Assembly: GCF_900626145.1 (NCBI RefSeq)
Contig: NZ_LR130816.1
Coordinates: 1 to 64,000, forward strand
Length of the DNA stretch: 64,000 bases
Source: Intestinimonas timonensis
Lineage (GTDB): Bacteria > Bacillota > Clostridia > Oscillospirales > Oscillospiraceae
Direction: 5' to 3'
A model generated the notes under the pieces. The model saw only the letters and a program-made list of their open reading frames with translations, searched no databases and had not been told where the DNA came from. The number at the start of each line of letters is the position of its first letter. Within the stretch, counting starts at the first letter, position 1. Of this stretch, positions 26,758 through 34,106 are shown piece by piece. The position numbers and the translations under genes are program-made.

Positions 26758-26925
26758 ATGTTCGGTAACAATGGTAGCTGCTGCTGGATCATCCTGATCC
26801 TCATCCTGGTGTGCTGCTGCTGCGGCGGCGGGAACAGCTGCGGCTGCGGCTGCAACAATAACAACAACGGCTGTGGCTGCGGCTGCGGCAACAACAACAG
26901 CTGCGGCTGCGATCCCTGCTGCTGA
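26758..26925 (+). CDS. Cysteine-, glycine- and asparagine-rich membrane microprotein (55 aa)
   Basis: A 55-residue protein with 16 cysteines. It starts MFGNNGSCCWIILILILVCC: a short hydrophobic helix flanked by Cys pairs, including four consecutive Cys after it. The rest alternates GCGCGC blocks with runs of Asn and ends CGCDPCC. GAGGTG sits about ten bases before the ATG and a rho-independent terminator follows 50 bases after the stop, so it looks like a real monocistronic gene. The composition recalls small spore-coat or metal-binding proteins of Firmicutes, but I do not recognise a named family. It is transcribed divergently from mltG. Confidence 0.65.
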   Translation: MFGNNGSCCWIILILILVCCCCGGGNSCGCGCNNNNNGCGCGCGNNNSCGCDPCC

Positions 26926-26976
26926 GTCCGCCCCACTGCCTCCCCGGCCTACTTAGAAACCCACAGTGTCCCTCCG

Positions 26977-27006
26977 GGGCGGAGCCTTTGGGCTCCGCCC
27001 TTTAAA
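26977..27006 (+). terminator. Terminator after the Cys-rich microprotein
   Basis: A perfect ten-base stem gggcggagcc / ggctccgccc with a TTTG loop, followed by TTTAAAAA. On the minus strand the flanks are also A/T-rich, so it may serve the folate-cycle gene as well. Confidence 0.8.
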
Positions 27007-27112
27007 AATGCCGTTCCTTTTCCGTCACCTTCAGGCAGGGCATTCGATCCCACGCGAGGCGGGCTGCCGCCCCCTCTCACTCCCCCGCTGCGGCAAGGGC
27101 TGTGGTCTTTCC

Positions 27113-27709
27113 TCAGCGTCTGTTCGTCAGAATATGGGACGGGCCCTCCAGCCCGCGCTTCTCCGTCAGCACCAGGTCTACGGCCCGGTCATGCTCCTCC
27201 ACAGGCAGCTCCTTTTGAAGGAGGCCCTCCCGGCACAGACCCACCGTCCGGCCGCCGTAATCGGCCAGGTAGCGGTCATAGTACCCGCCCCCCTGTCCCA
27301 GCCGTCGGCAGGACAAATCGTAGCAGAGGGCAGGGACCAAAATGAGATCGATCTCCCTCTTGTCCACCGTGGGACAGGCATCCAGTGGCTCCGGGATACC
27401 GAACACCCCGGGCCGCAGGTCGTCGCCGCTCCGGACCAGACGGGCCTCCATAGCCCGGCCGGGCAGGCATTTGGGCAGGCACACCCGCTTTCCCAGCCGC
27501 CATAGTTCGGGGAGCAGGCGGCCGGTGTCCGGCTCGGTACCCACGCCGTAAAAGAGCAGCAGCGTCTCCGCCTCCGCCGTCCAGGGCAGGGCCAGGAACC
27601 GCCGGAACAGGGGCTCGTCGCTCTCCCGGCGCTGGTTGGCGGTCATGGCCGCCGCCTGGGCCCGGACGGTCCTCCGCAGGGCGGCCTTAGCTCCGGTACA
27701 GGATACCAT
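27113..27709 (-). CDS. 5-formyltetrahydrofolate cyclo-ligase
   Basis: A 198-residue enzyme that converts 5-formyl-THF to 5,10-methenyl-THF with ATP. The family fingerprint is at the C-terminal third: DLILVPALCYD followed by RLGQGGGYYDRYLADY, and the N-terminal KAALRRTVRAQAAAMTANQR helix is typical. Its first codons overlap the last 23 bases of the DJ-1-like gene, so the start may be internal to that gene (coupled translation), though no strong ribosome site is seen. The last 20 residues are family-typical. Confidence 0.9.
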   Translation of the reverse strand: MVSCTGAKAALRRTVRAQAAAMTANQRRESDEPLFRRFLALPWTAEAETLLLFYGVGTEPDTGRLLPELWRLGKRVCLPKCLPGRAMEARLVRSGDDLRPGVFGIPEPLDACPTVDKREIDLILVPALCYDLSCRRLGQGGGYYDRYLADYGGRTVGLCREGLLQKELPVEEHDRAVDLVLTEKRGLEGPSHILTNRR

Positions 27710-28232
27710 TCTGGACCTTGTCCACCGCCTCGGCGCCCTTGAGCACCTCCACCAGCTTCAGTCCGAAGGGGAAGGCGGCACCGGCGGCCTGGCCGGTGAC
27801 GAACTTTCCGTCCACCACCACCTGGGCCTCCCGGTCCACAGCGGCGGAGCCCATCTCCTCCCACACGCAGGGGTGGCAGGTGACGGGGCGACGGTCCAGC
27901 ATGCCCATGTGGGCCAGGATGGAGGGGGCGGCGCAGATGGCCGCCAGCCAGCAGCCCCTGTCCCGGGCCTTCTGGATGAGGGCGGTGGCGAAGAGGTCCA
28001 TCTGGATGGAGGCCACGCCGCCCAGCCCGCCGGGCAGCACCAGCATCTCCATGTCCTCCTCCTTCACCTGCTCCAGGGTCATATCGGCGGTGACGGTGAT
28101 GCCGTGGCTCCCCTTCACCGCAAGGCCCTCCAGGCCCACATAGGCCACGTCCACACCGGCCCGCCGCAGCAGGTCGCCGGGGACGATGGCCTCGGCCTCT
28201 TCAAATCCCTCTCCCAGCAGAATATATACCAT
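27687..28232 (-). CDS. DJ-1/PfpI family protein
   Basis: A 181-residue flavodoxin-like protein. The DJ-1 features are the opening VYILLGEGFEEAEAIVPGDL with the acidic Glu of the active site and the nucleophile elbow LAAICAAPSILAHMG with Cys near residue 101. Members act as protein/nucleotide deglycases, chaperones or thiamine-related (ThiJ) proteins; the precise activity cannot be told from sequence. It overlaps the 5-FTHF cyclo-ligase gene. Confidence 0.9.
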   Translation of the reverse strand: MVYILLGEGFEEAEAIVPGDLLRRAGVDVAYVGLEGLAVKGSHGITVTADMTLEQVKEEDMEMLVLPGGLGGVASIQMDLFATALIQKARDRGCWLAAICAAPSILAHMGMLDRRPVTCHPCVWEEMGSAAVDREAQVVVDGKFVTGQAAGAAFPFGLKLVEVLKGAEAVDKVQNGILYRS

Positions 28233-28287
28233 GGATCATTCTCCTCCAAATATTCGAATCTATCAAAATGATACGTGATGGGGCCTG

Positions 28288-28956
28288 TCACAGCAGGGCG
28301 CTGACCCGGTCCCAGATCTGTTGATGGATGTCCTCCGGCGGGCGCACCGCCCCCTGCTCATCCACACAGGAGATCCGCTCCCAGCCGCACAGTCCGGCGG
28401 CGGCCAGAGCCGCCGCCCGGCAGCGGCGGAGGTAATCGGTATCCACCTCGTGGATGTCGCCGGTGGTGTGGGTCTCCCCCTCCCGGCGGCGGAGCATCTC
28501 CACCGCCCGATCAGTGGGCATGTCCAGATAGAGGACCAGGTCGGGGGCGGGCAGCCCCAGCTTGTCATACTCAAAGTCGAACAGCCAGCGCAGGAAGGGC
28601 GCCCATGCCTCCTCCGGCAGCTTGCTGGTCTGGTGGACGGCGTTGGAGGTGGTATAGCGGTCGGCCAGGATGAGTCCGCCCCCCTCGTAGTCTGCCCCCC
28701 ACACCTTTTTATAAGAGGCGTACCGGTCCACCGCGTAGAAGGTGGAGGCGGCGTAGGCGTTCACGTCATCGGGATGGGACCCGAACTCGCCCCCCAGGTA
28801 CATCCGCACCAGGGCCGACGAGGGCTCCCGATACTGGGGAAAGACGATGCGGTGGAAGGGCTTCTTCGCCTCCTCCATCCGGCGGCACATGAGGGAGAAC
28901 TGGGTGGACTTGCCCGACCCGTCGGTGCCCTCCAGCACGATGAGCCTGCCCTTCAT
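28288..28956 (-). CDS. tmk: dTMP kinase (thymidylate kinase-like)
   Basis: A 222-residue P-loop kinase that phosphorylates dTMP to dTDP. It starts MKGRLIVLEGTDGSGKSTQF (Walker A GTDGSGKST), has the DRY-type GLILADRYTTSNAVHQ and the LVLYLDMPTDRAVEMLRRRE segment. It is a divergent branch, since the usual lid sequence differs, so a broader deoxynucleotide kinase is possible. The ATG overlaps the stop of the upstream glycosyltransferase (ATGA). Confidence 0.85.
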   Translation of the reverse strand: MKGRLIVLEGTDGSGKSTQFSLMCRRMEEAKKPFHRIVFPQYREPSSALVRMYLGGEFGSHPDDVNAYAASTFYAVDRYASYKKVWGADYEGGGLILADRYTTSNAVHQTSKLPEEAWAPFLRWLFDFEYDKLGLPAPDLVLYLDMPTDRAVEMLRRREGETHTTGDIHEVDTDYLRRCRAAALAAAGLCGWERISCVDEQGAVRPPEDIHQQIWDRVSALL

Positions 28957-29684
28957 GCCCGCTTCCCCGCCTTTCCCCGCTCGCCCAGGGCGGCCACCAG
29001 GAAGAGGGGCAGCCGGGCCATGCGGCCGATGCGCTTTGGCTCCTTTTTGAGGCGGTAGAGCCACTCCAGGCCCAGCTTCTGCCAGGACTCCGGCGCCCGC
29101 TCCACCACGCCGGCAAAGACGTCCAGGCTTCCGCCCAGGCCGGCCATGAGCCGGGCGCCGGTGGCGGGGCCGTTTTTCACCATCCAGTATTCCTGCTTGG
29201 GCGCGCCCAGACAGACAAAGACCACGTCGGCCTCCGCCGCCCGGATGGCCTCCACCACAGGGGCGTCCTCCTTGAAATAGCCATCGTGGGTGCCGCAGAT
29301 GGTGAGGCCGGGGTATCTGGCCTCCAGCCGTGCGGCGGCGGCCTCGGCCACGCCGGGCTTGGCACCCAGCAGGTAGAGCCGCAGGCCGGTTTTCGCCATG
29401 TGCTCCATGAGCTTCCCGGCGAAGTCGATGCCGGGGCAGCGGCCCTTCAGGCTCCGGCCCAGGATCTTGGCGGCGTACACCACGCCGATGCCGTCGGGGA
29501 GCACCAGGTCCGCCCCGTTGAGGGCCTGCCGGAAAGGCTCCTCCCGCCGTGCCCGGTCCACCAGCTCCGGGTTGGGGGTCACCACATAGTGGAACCCCCC
29601 CGCGTCTATCATCCCGGCGGCCGCGCTGGCCGCCTCGTCCAGGGTCAGGTCGTCAAAGCCGACCCCCATGATCTCTGTCCGCAA
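28953..29684 (-). CDS. WecG/TagA/CpsF family glycosyltransferase
   Basis: A 243-residue GT26 enzyme. Family motifs: YVVTPNPELVDRARR, LPDGIGVVYAAKILG, the R.PGID block (GRCPGIDFAGKLMEHM), YLLGAKPGVAEAAA and VCLGAPKQEYWM. TagA-type members add ManNAc to the lipid-linked GlcNAc that starts wall teichoic acid; others act in capsule synthesis. I place the start at a TTG eight bases after GGAGG; ATG codons lie 5 and 8 codons further upstream. It is coupled to tmk by ATGA. No other teichoic-acid genes flank it. Confidence 0.88.
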   Translation of the reverse strand: MRTEIMGVGFDDLTLDEAASAAAGMIDAGGFHYVVTPNPELVDRARREEPFRQALNGADLVLPDGIGVVYAAKILGRSLKGRCPGIDFAGKLMEHMAKTGLRLYLLGAKPGVAEAAAARLEARYPGLTICGTHDGYFKEDAPVVEAIRAAEADVVFVCLGAPKQEYWMVKNGPATGARLMAGLGGSLDVFAGVVERAPESWQKLGLEWLYRLKKEPKRIGRMARLPLFLVAALGERGKAGKRA

Positions 29685-29788
29685 GGCACATGCCTCCATT
29701 TTCATCATTCTCAGCCATCATACCACAGGGAAGGCCAAAAGTCTATCGGAACCTGGCTTTCCCACCCATCTTTATGAAAAATTAAGCA

Positions 29789-29816
29789 TTGACATTTCTG
29801 GAAAAGAGACTATAAT
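29789..29816 (+). promoter_or_regulatory. Consensus sigma-A promoter of the ABC importer operon
   Basis: A perfect -35 TTGACA (29789-29794) and perfect -10 TATAAT (29811-29816), 16 bases apart, about 60 bases upstream of the lipoprotein start. This predicts strong constitutive transcription. I saw no T-box or other riboswitch in the short leader. Confidence 0.9.
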
Positions 29817-29884
29817 ACAGACAATACTTTAGCGCAAAAAAGCAGTGAAGTACTGCATTTGCACGAATCGGAAGGATGAGAAGC

Positions 29885-30892
29885 ATGAACGTTTTGTCTA
29901 AAGTGACCTCTCTGGCTGCGGCCAGTGCCATGGTCCTGTCTCTGGCCGCCTGCGGCGGTACCTCCGGCACCAGCTCCACCCCCGCCCCGGACAGCAGCAC
30001 CCCCGCCGTGGGCACCGCCTCCTACACGGTGGGCATCTGCCAGCAGATGACCCATGAGGCGCTGGACGCCGCCACCCAGGGCTTCAAGGACGCTCTCAAT
30101 GAGCTGCTGCCCGGCCAGGTGACCTTCGAAGAGCAGGACGCCGGCGGCGAGTACGCCAACTGCGGCACCATCATGGACGGCTTCGTCTCCGAGGGCGTGG
30201 ACCTCATTCTGGCCAACGCCACCTATCCTCTCCAGGCCGCCGCCTCCGCCACCGCCGACATCCCCATCCTGGGCACCTCCGTCACCGACTACGCCACCGC
30301 CCTCTCCATTGACAACTGGACCGGCACCGTGGGCGGCAACATCTCCGGCACCTCCGACCTGGCTCCCCTGGACCAGCAGGCCGCCATGCTCCAGGAGCTC
30401 TTCCCCGATGCCACCAACGTGGGTCTCCTCTACTGCTCCGGCGAGCCCAACTCCGTCTACCAGGTGGAGACCATCCAGGGCTATCTGGAGGATATGGGCT
30501 ACACCTGCGCGCAGTACGCCTTCACCGACGTGAACGACCTGTCCTCCGTGGCCCAGACCGCCTGTGACAACTCCGACGTCATCTACATCCCCACCGACAA
30601 CACCGCTGCCGCCAACACCGAGACCATCGCCAACGTGGTCATCCCCGCCGGCGTGCCCGTCATCGCCGGTGAGTCCGGCATCTGCTCCGGCTGCGGCGTG
30701 GCCACCCTGTCCATCAGCTACTACGATATCGGCTACAAGACCGGCGAGATGGCCGCCCAGATCCTCACCGGCGAGGCCGACATCTCCACCATGCCTGTGG
30801 AGTACGCCCCCAACGTCACCAAGATGTACAACGCGGCCAACTGCGAGGCCCTGGGCCTCACCATGCCCGCGGATTACGAGCCCATCGCCTGA
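29885..30892 (+). CDS. ABC transporter substrate-binding lipoprotein (TrpX-like, ABC_sub_bind)
   Basis: A 335-residue periplasmic-binding-type lipoprotein. The signal peptide ends in a lipobox LSLAACGG; a Ser/Thr/Pro linker follows, then a two-lobed binding domain of the type found with the TrpXYZ-like transporters (YTVGICQQMTHEALDAATQG; VIYIPTDNTAAANTETIANV; GIKTGEMAAQIL-like end). Such systems import tryptophan, tyrosine or related small molecules; the ligand here is not known. Start chosen at 29885, eight bases after AGGA; an in-frame ATG three codons earlier is the alternative. Confidence 0.9.
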   Translation: MNVLSKVTSLAAASAMVLSLAACGGTSGTSSTPAPDSSTPAVGTASYTVGICQQMTHEALDAATQGFKDALNELLPGQVTFEEQDAGGEYANCGTIMDGFVSEGVDLILANATYPLQAAASATADIPILGTSVTDYATALSIDNWTGTVGGNISGTSDLAPLDQQAAMLQELFPDATNVGLLYCSGEPNSVYQVETIQGYLEDMGYTCAQYAFTDVNDLSSVAQTACDNSDVIYIPTDNTAAANTETIANVVIPAGVPVIAGESGICSGCGVATLSISYYDIGYKTGEMAAQILTGEADISTMPVEYAPNVTKMYNAANCEALGLTMPADYEPIA

Positions 30893-30916
30893 TCCTCTCT
30901 TCCCCCTTCTAAAATC

Positions 30917-30955
30917 GCAAAAACAGCGGGGCGCTCTGTGCCTCCGCTGTTTTTG
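30917..30955 (+). terminator. Intra-operon terminator or attenuator
   Basis: A 13-base stem gcaaaaacagcgg / ccgctgtttttgc between the lipoprotein and permease genes. Hairpins here usually let the binding protein be made in excess over the membrane parts. Confidence 0.75.
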
Positions 30956-31003
30956 CGCGTTTCCCGCCCGCGGCGAAAATCCACCTTTTGGAGGTATCGA
31001 CTT

Positions 31004-31951
31004 ATGGACTTCCTGCTCTCTTTCCTCAACTCCATGCCCGGCGCCTTCGGACAGGGTCTGGCCTGGGGCATCATGGCCATCGGGGTGTACATCACCTTCC
31101 GAATCCTGGACATCGCCGACCTGACCGTGGACGGCTCCCTGGCCACCGGCGGCGCGGTGGCCGCCCTGGGCATCACCATGGGGCTCAACCCCTGGCTGGC
31201 CCTCCTCATGGCCTTCATCGCCGGTATGCTGGCCGGTCTGGTCACCGGGCTGCTCCACACCGCCTGCGGCATCCCCGCCATCCTCTCCGGCATCCTGACC
31301 CAGCTGGCCCTCTACTCCATCAACCTGCGCATCATGGCCATCGGCAGCGGCGCCAGCACCAAGGCCACCCTGGCCCTCAGCGTGGACAAGCAGTCCCTGC
31401 TGGTCTCCTCCCGCTACATCCGTGAGATGAGTCTGCGCAACCCCCTGCTGCTGCTGGCCGTCCTCACCGTGGTGGTCATCGCCGTCCTCTACTGGTTCTT
31501 CGGCACCGAGCTGGGCTGCTCCCTCCGGGCCACCGGCGCCAACCCCAACATGGCCCGGGCCCAGGGCATCAACACCAACACCGCCAAGGTGCTGGGTCTG
31601 GTGGTCTCCAACGGCCTGGTGGCCCTCTCCGGCGGTCTGCTGGCCCAGTACCAGGGCAGCTCCACCGTGGATATGGGCCGCGGCGCCATCGTCATCGGCC
31701 TGGCCGCCGTCATCATCGGCGAGGTGCTCCTGGGCAAGGTGTTCATCAACTTCGCCCTCAAGCTGCTCTCCGCCGTCATCGGCTCCATCATCTACTACAT
31801 CGTGCTCCAGTTTGTGCTCCGGCTGGGCCTGGAGTCCACCGACCTGAAGCTGCTCTCCGCCGTGGTGGTGGCCCTCTTCCTCACCATCCCCTACTGGAAG
31901 GGCAAGTACTTCACCAAGACGGCTCGAAAGGAGGCGGCGCGCAATGCTTGA
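31004..31951 (+). CDS. ABC transporter permease (TrpY-like)
   Basis: A 315-residue permease with about eight to nine membrane helices. It belongs to the branched-chain-amino-acid/BMP-like permease superfamily, with TFRILDIADLTVDGSLATGG near residue 30 (the usual F..LDIADLTVDG motif of this class) and the cytosolic EAA-like region LGCSLRATGANPNMARAQGI. A TTGGAGG ribosome site sits nine bases before the ATG. Its last codons overlap the ATPase gene. Confidence 0.9.
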   Translation: MDFLLSFLNSMPGAFGQGLAWGIMAIGVYITFRILDIADLTVDGSLATGGAVAALGITMGLNPWLALLMAFIAGMLAGLVTGLLHTACGIPAILSGILTQLALYSINLRIMAIGSGASTKATLALSVDKQSLLVSSRYIREMSLRNPLLLLAVLTVVVIAVLYWFFGTELGCSLRATGANPNMARAQGINTNTAKVLGLVVSNGLVALSGGLLAQYQGSSTVDMGRGAIVIGLAAVIIGEVLLGKVFINFALKLLSAVIGSIIYYIVLQFVLRLGLESTDLKLLSAVVVALFLTIPYWKGKYFTKTARKEAARNA

Positions 31952-32738
31952 GCTCAAAGAGATCTACAAGACCTTCAACGCCGGCACCATCAATGAAAAG
32001 CGGGCCCTCAACGGGGTCTCCCTCACCCTGGCCGACGGGGACTTCGTCACCGTCATCGGCGGCAACGGCGCCGGCAAGTCCACCCTGCTCAATGCTGTGG
32101 CCGGAGTGTGGCCGGTGGATTCCGGCACCATCGCCATCGACGGCATCGACGTCACCCGCCTGCCCGAGCACAAGCGGGCCCAGTACATCGGCCGGGTCTT
32201 CCAGGACCCCATGATGGGCACCGCCGCCACCATGCAGATCGAGGAGAACCTGGCCCTGGCCGCCCGCCGGGGCAAGCCCCGGGGCCTGAAGGCGGGCATC
32301 ACCGCCAGCGAGCGGAAGGAGTACCGGGAGCTCCTCAAAATCCTGGACCTGGGCCTGGAGGACCGGCTCACCGCCAAGGTGGGGCTCCTCTCCGGCGGCC
32401 AGCGCCAGGCCCTCACCCTCCTCATGGCCAGCCTGGTCAAGCCCAAGCTCCTCCTCCTGGACGAGCACACCGCCGCCCTGGACCCCAAGACGGCGGCCAA
32501 GGTGCTGGACGCCACGGAGAAGATCGTCCAGCGGGACAGGCTCACCACCCTGATGATCACCCACAACATGCGTGACGCCATTGCCCACGGCAACCGCCTC
32601 ATTATGATGTATGAGGGCCGGGTGGCGGTGGACGTCTCCGGCGAGGAGAAGAAAAACCTCACCGTGGAGCAGCTTCTCTCCCTCTTCAGCAAGGCCAGCG
32701 GCTCTGACGAGGCTGACGACAAGCTCCTCCTGGGCTGA
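31944..32738 (+). CDS. ABC transporter ATP-binding protein (TrpZ-like)
   Basis: A 264-residue ATPase that powers the importer. Walker A is GGNGAGKST near residue 38, Q-loop VFQDPMMG, signature LLSGGQRQALTLLMA, Walker B KLLLLDEHTAALD, and H-loop MITHNM. It overlaps the permease gene by eight bases. The final codons (SDEADDKLLLG) are repeated, with synonymous differences, 193 bases downstream in an otherwise non-coding stretch. Confidence 0.95.
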   Translation: MLELKEIYKTFNAGTINEKRALNGVSLTLADGDFVTVIGGNGAGKSTLLNAVAGVWPVDSGTIAIDGIDVTRLPEHKRAQYIGRVFQDPMMGTAATMQIEENLALAARRGKPRGLKAGITASERKEYRELLKILDLGLEDRLTAKVGLLSGGQRQALTLLMASLVKPKLLLLDEHTAALDPKTAAKVLDATEKIVQRDRLTTLMITHNMRDAIAHGNRLIMMYEGRVAVDVSGEEKKNLTVEQLLSLFSKASGSDEADDKLLLG

Positions 32739-32931
32739 AGCCGCTGGCCTTGCGGGACCCATCGCAGATGGGACGGCGGTCACGCCGTTCAAGCGTTTTG
32801 CGCAGCAAAACCTTTCATGGGCGGAATTCATTTCCGCCCATGAAATTGCAGTCGGGGTCCCCGGCCGGCTCCGGGCCGGCCGGGGATACCGCAGATCGGA
32901 TGAAGCCGACGACAAGCTCCTCCTGGGCTGA
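32739..32931 (+). repeat. Inserted segment ending in a second copy of the ATPase gene's 3' end
   Basis: Bases 32896-32931 again encode SDEADDKLLLG plus stop, identical in protein to the end of the ATPase gene but with third-base changes in four codons; the last 25 bases match exactly. The intervening sequence holds hairpins (catgggcgga / tccgcccatg near 32816-32843; ccccggccgg / ccggccgggg near 32859-32886) and no convincing gene. It looks like a repeat insertion or a recombination scar. Confidence 0.7.
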
Positions 32932-32940
32932 AAACAAATA

Positions 32941-32985
32941 GAAAAGCGCCCCCGGACCAAATGGTCCGGGGGCGCTTTTCTATTT
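32941..32985. terminator. Bidirectional terminator
   Basis: A long stem aaaagcgcccccggacc / ggtccgggggcgctttt around a short loop. It ends the ABC operon on the plus strand and the stalk-domain gene on the minus strand. Confidence 0.92.
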
Positions 32986-32991
32986 GTGGAT

Positions 32992-34017
32992 TCAGCCGGC
33001 CCAGCCGGTAGACAGCTTCAGGCTGTGGAGGACGATGAGATCATCCAGTGCCATGAAGGTGACGCCGTCCACGGCCTCGGCAGAGGCGACCAGGCCCACG
33101 GTGACGTCGCCCTTGACCGCCTGGTCCGCACCGATGGCAAAGTGGTAGAGTTCCACGCCGTCGCTGGTGACGGAAACCTGGTTGGTATAGGGCTCCCAGG
33201 CCACCTCACAGCCCAGGGCCTCGGCCACGGCCCGTACCGGCACCATCAGGCGGCCATTCTCCACCTTCGCGGCGGAGGTGCCCTCCAGAGCCAGGGTCTC
33301 GCCGTTGATGGTGACCTCCAGGCCGTTCGTGGACACCCAGCCGTCGTAATCGGAGGGGAAGACCATGACCTTGCTGGGGGAGGCCTGGGCGGGCAGGCTC
33401 ATGGTGGTGACACTGTACCAGGAGAGCAGGCGGGTACCGGGCACGATGTCAGCGGCACTCACAGTCTCCTTCTCCCAGCCGGGGGCGACCAGATACTCGG
33501 TGTCGCCGGTGAGGTGGAGGACCACGTCGTTGTTCATATAGACATCCACGCCGTCCTCGGTCTGGGTGACAGTCTCCACCTCAGCATAGTTGGGCGCGCC
33601 GAAATCGGCGGGGATGCTGCACAGGATGACCCGGGCAGTGCTGATGGGGGGCAGGCTGTCGGTCATCTCAGGCCCCACCCAGGCGTAGATGGCCTCCCCG
33701 GCGCGGAGGTCATCAAAGGTCTTGGCCTCGCCGGTAACGGCGTCCAGGATGAGGGTGTCCTCCCCCACGTTGACCACGACCTTCTGGTAGGAGTCGCTGT
33801 CGTTGCTGTTTTCCAGGGTGAGGCTCATGTCACCCAGCTCCACGGCGGTCCCCCACACCCGGACGGGGAAATTCTCCCCCCGCTGGACCAGCTCATAGGT
33901 CGGAGTCTCGGCAGAGATGGGGAGAGCAGTGGGCGCCTCCGCTGCCAGGGCTGGCACGGACAGTGAAAGCGTCAGCACCGCCGCCAGAGCGGCGGTCAGG
34001 ATTCTTTTCTGCTTCAT
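32992..34017 (-). CDS. Secreted stalk-domain (copper amine oxidase N-like) protein
   Basis: A 341-residue exported protein. The signal peptide spans MKQKRILTAALAAVLTLSLS to PALA. A beta-rich middle region carries no recognised motif (VRVWGTAVELGDMSLTLEN). The C-terminal third is a copper-amine-oxidase-N/stalk domain: VTINGETLALEGTSAAKVEN followed by GRLMVPVRAVAEALGCEVAW. These stalk domains are common in clostridial surface proteins and do not bind copper themselves. Its role is probably envelope-linked. Confidence 0.85.
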   Translation of the reverse strand: MKQKRILTAALAAVLTLSLSVPALAAEAPTALPISAETPTYELVQRGENFPVRVWGTAVELGDMSLTLENSNDSDSYQKVVVNVGEDTLILDAVTGEAKTFDDLRAGEAIYAWVGPEMTDSLPPISTARVILCSIPADFGAPNYAEVETVTQTEDGVDVYMNNDVVLHLTGDTEYLVAPGWEKETVSAADIVPGTRLLSWYSVTTMSLPAQASPSKVMVFPSDYDGWVSTNGLEVTINGETLALEGTSAAKVENGRLMVPVRAVAEALGCEVAWEPYTNQVSVTSDGVELYHFAIGADQAVKGDVTVGLVASAEAVDGVTFMALDDLIVLHSLKLSTGWAG

Positions 34018-34106
34018 GGTGGAAGATCCTCCTTATTCAGTGGTTCTGCCTTCTTGGACGACGAAGGTGGAAAATAGTTCCCGCTTTTTTCGTCTGTCCC
34101 GAAAAA

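Noticed and set aside
26619..26936. Gln/Leu/Pro-rich N-terminal extension of mltG
   Set aside because: It is antisense to the Cys-rich microprotein and lies upstream of a good ribosome site and the normal MltG start.
27007..27112. 6S RNA next to the 5-FTHF cyclo-ligase gene
   Set aside because: The gene order known from proteobacteria is the reverse, the gap is only about 100 bases, and no closing stem or large central bubble is visible.
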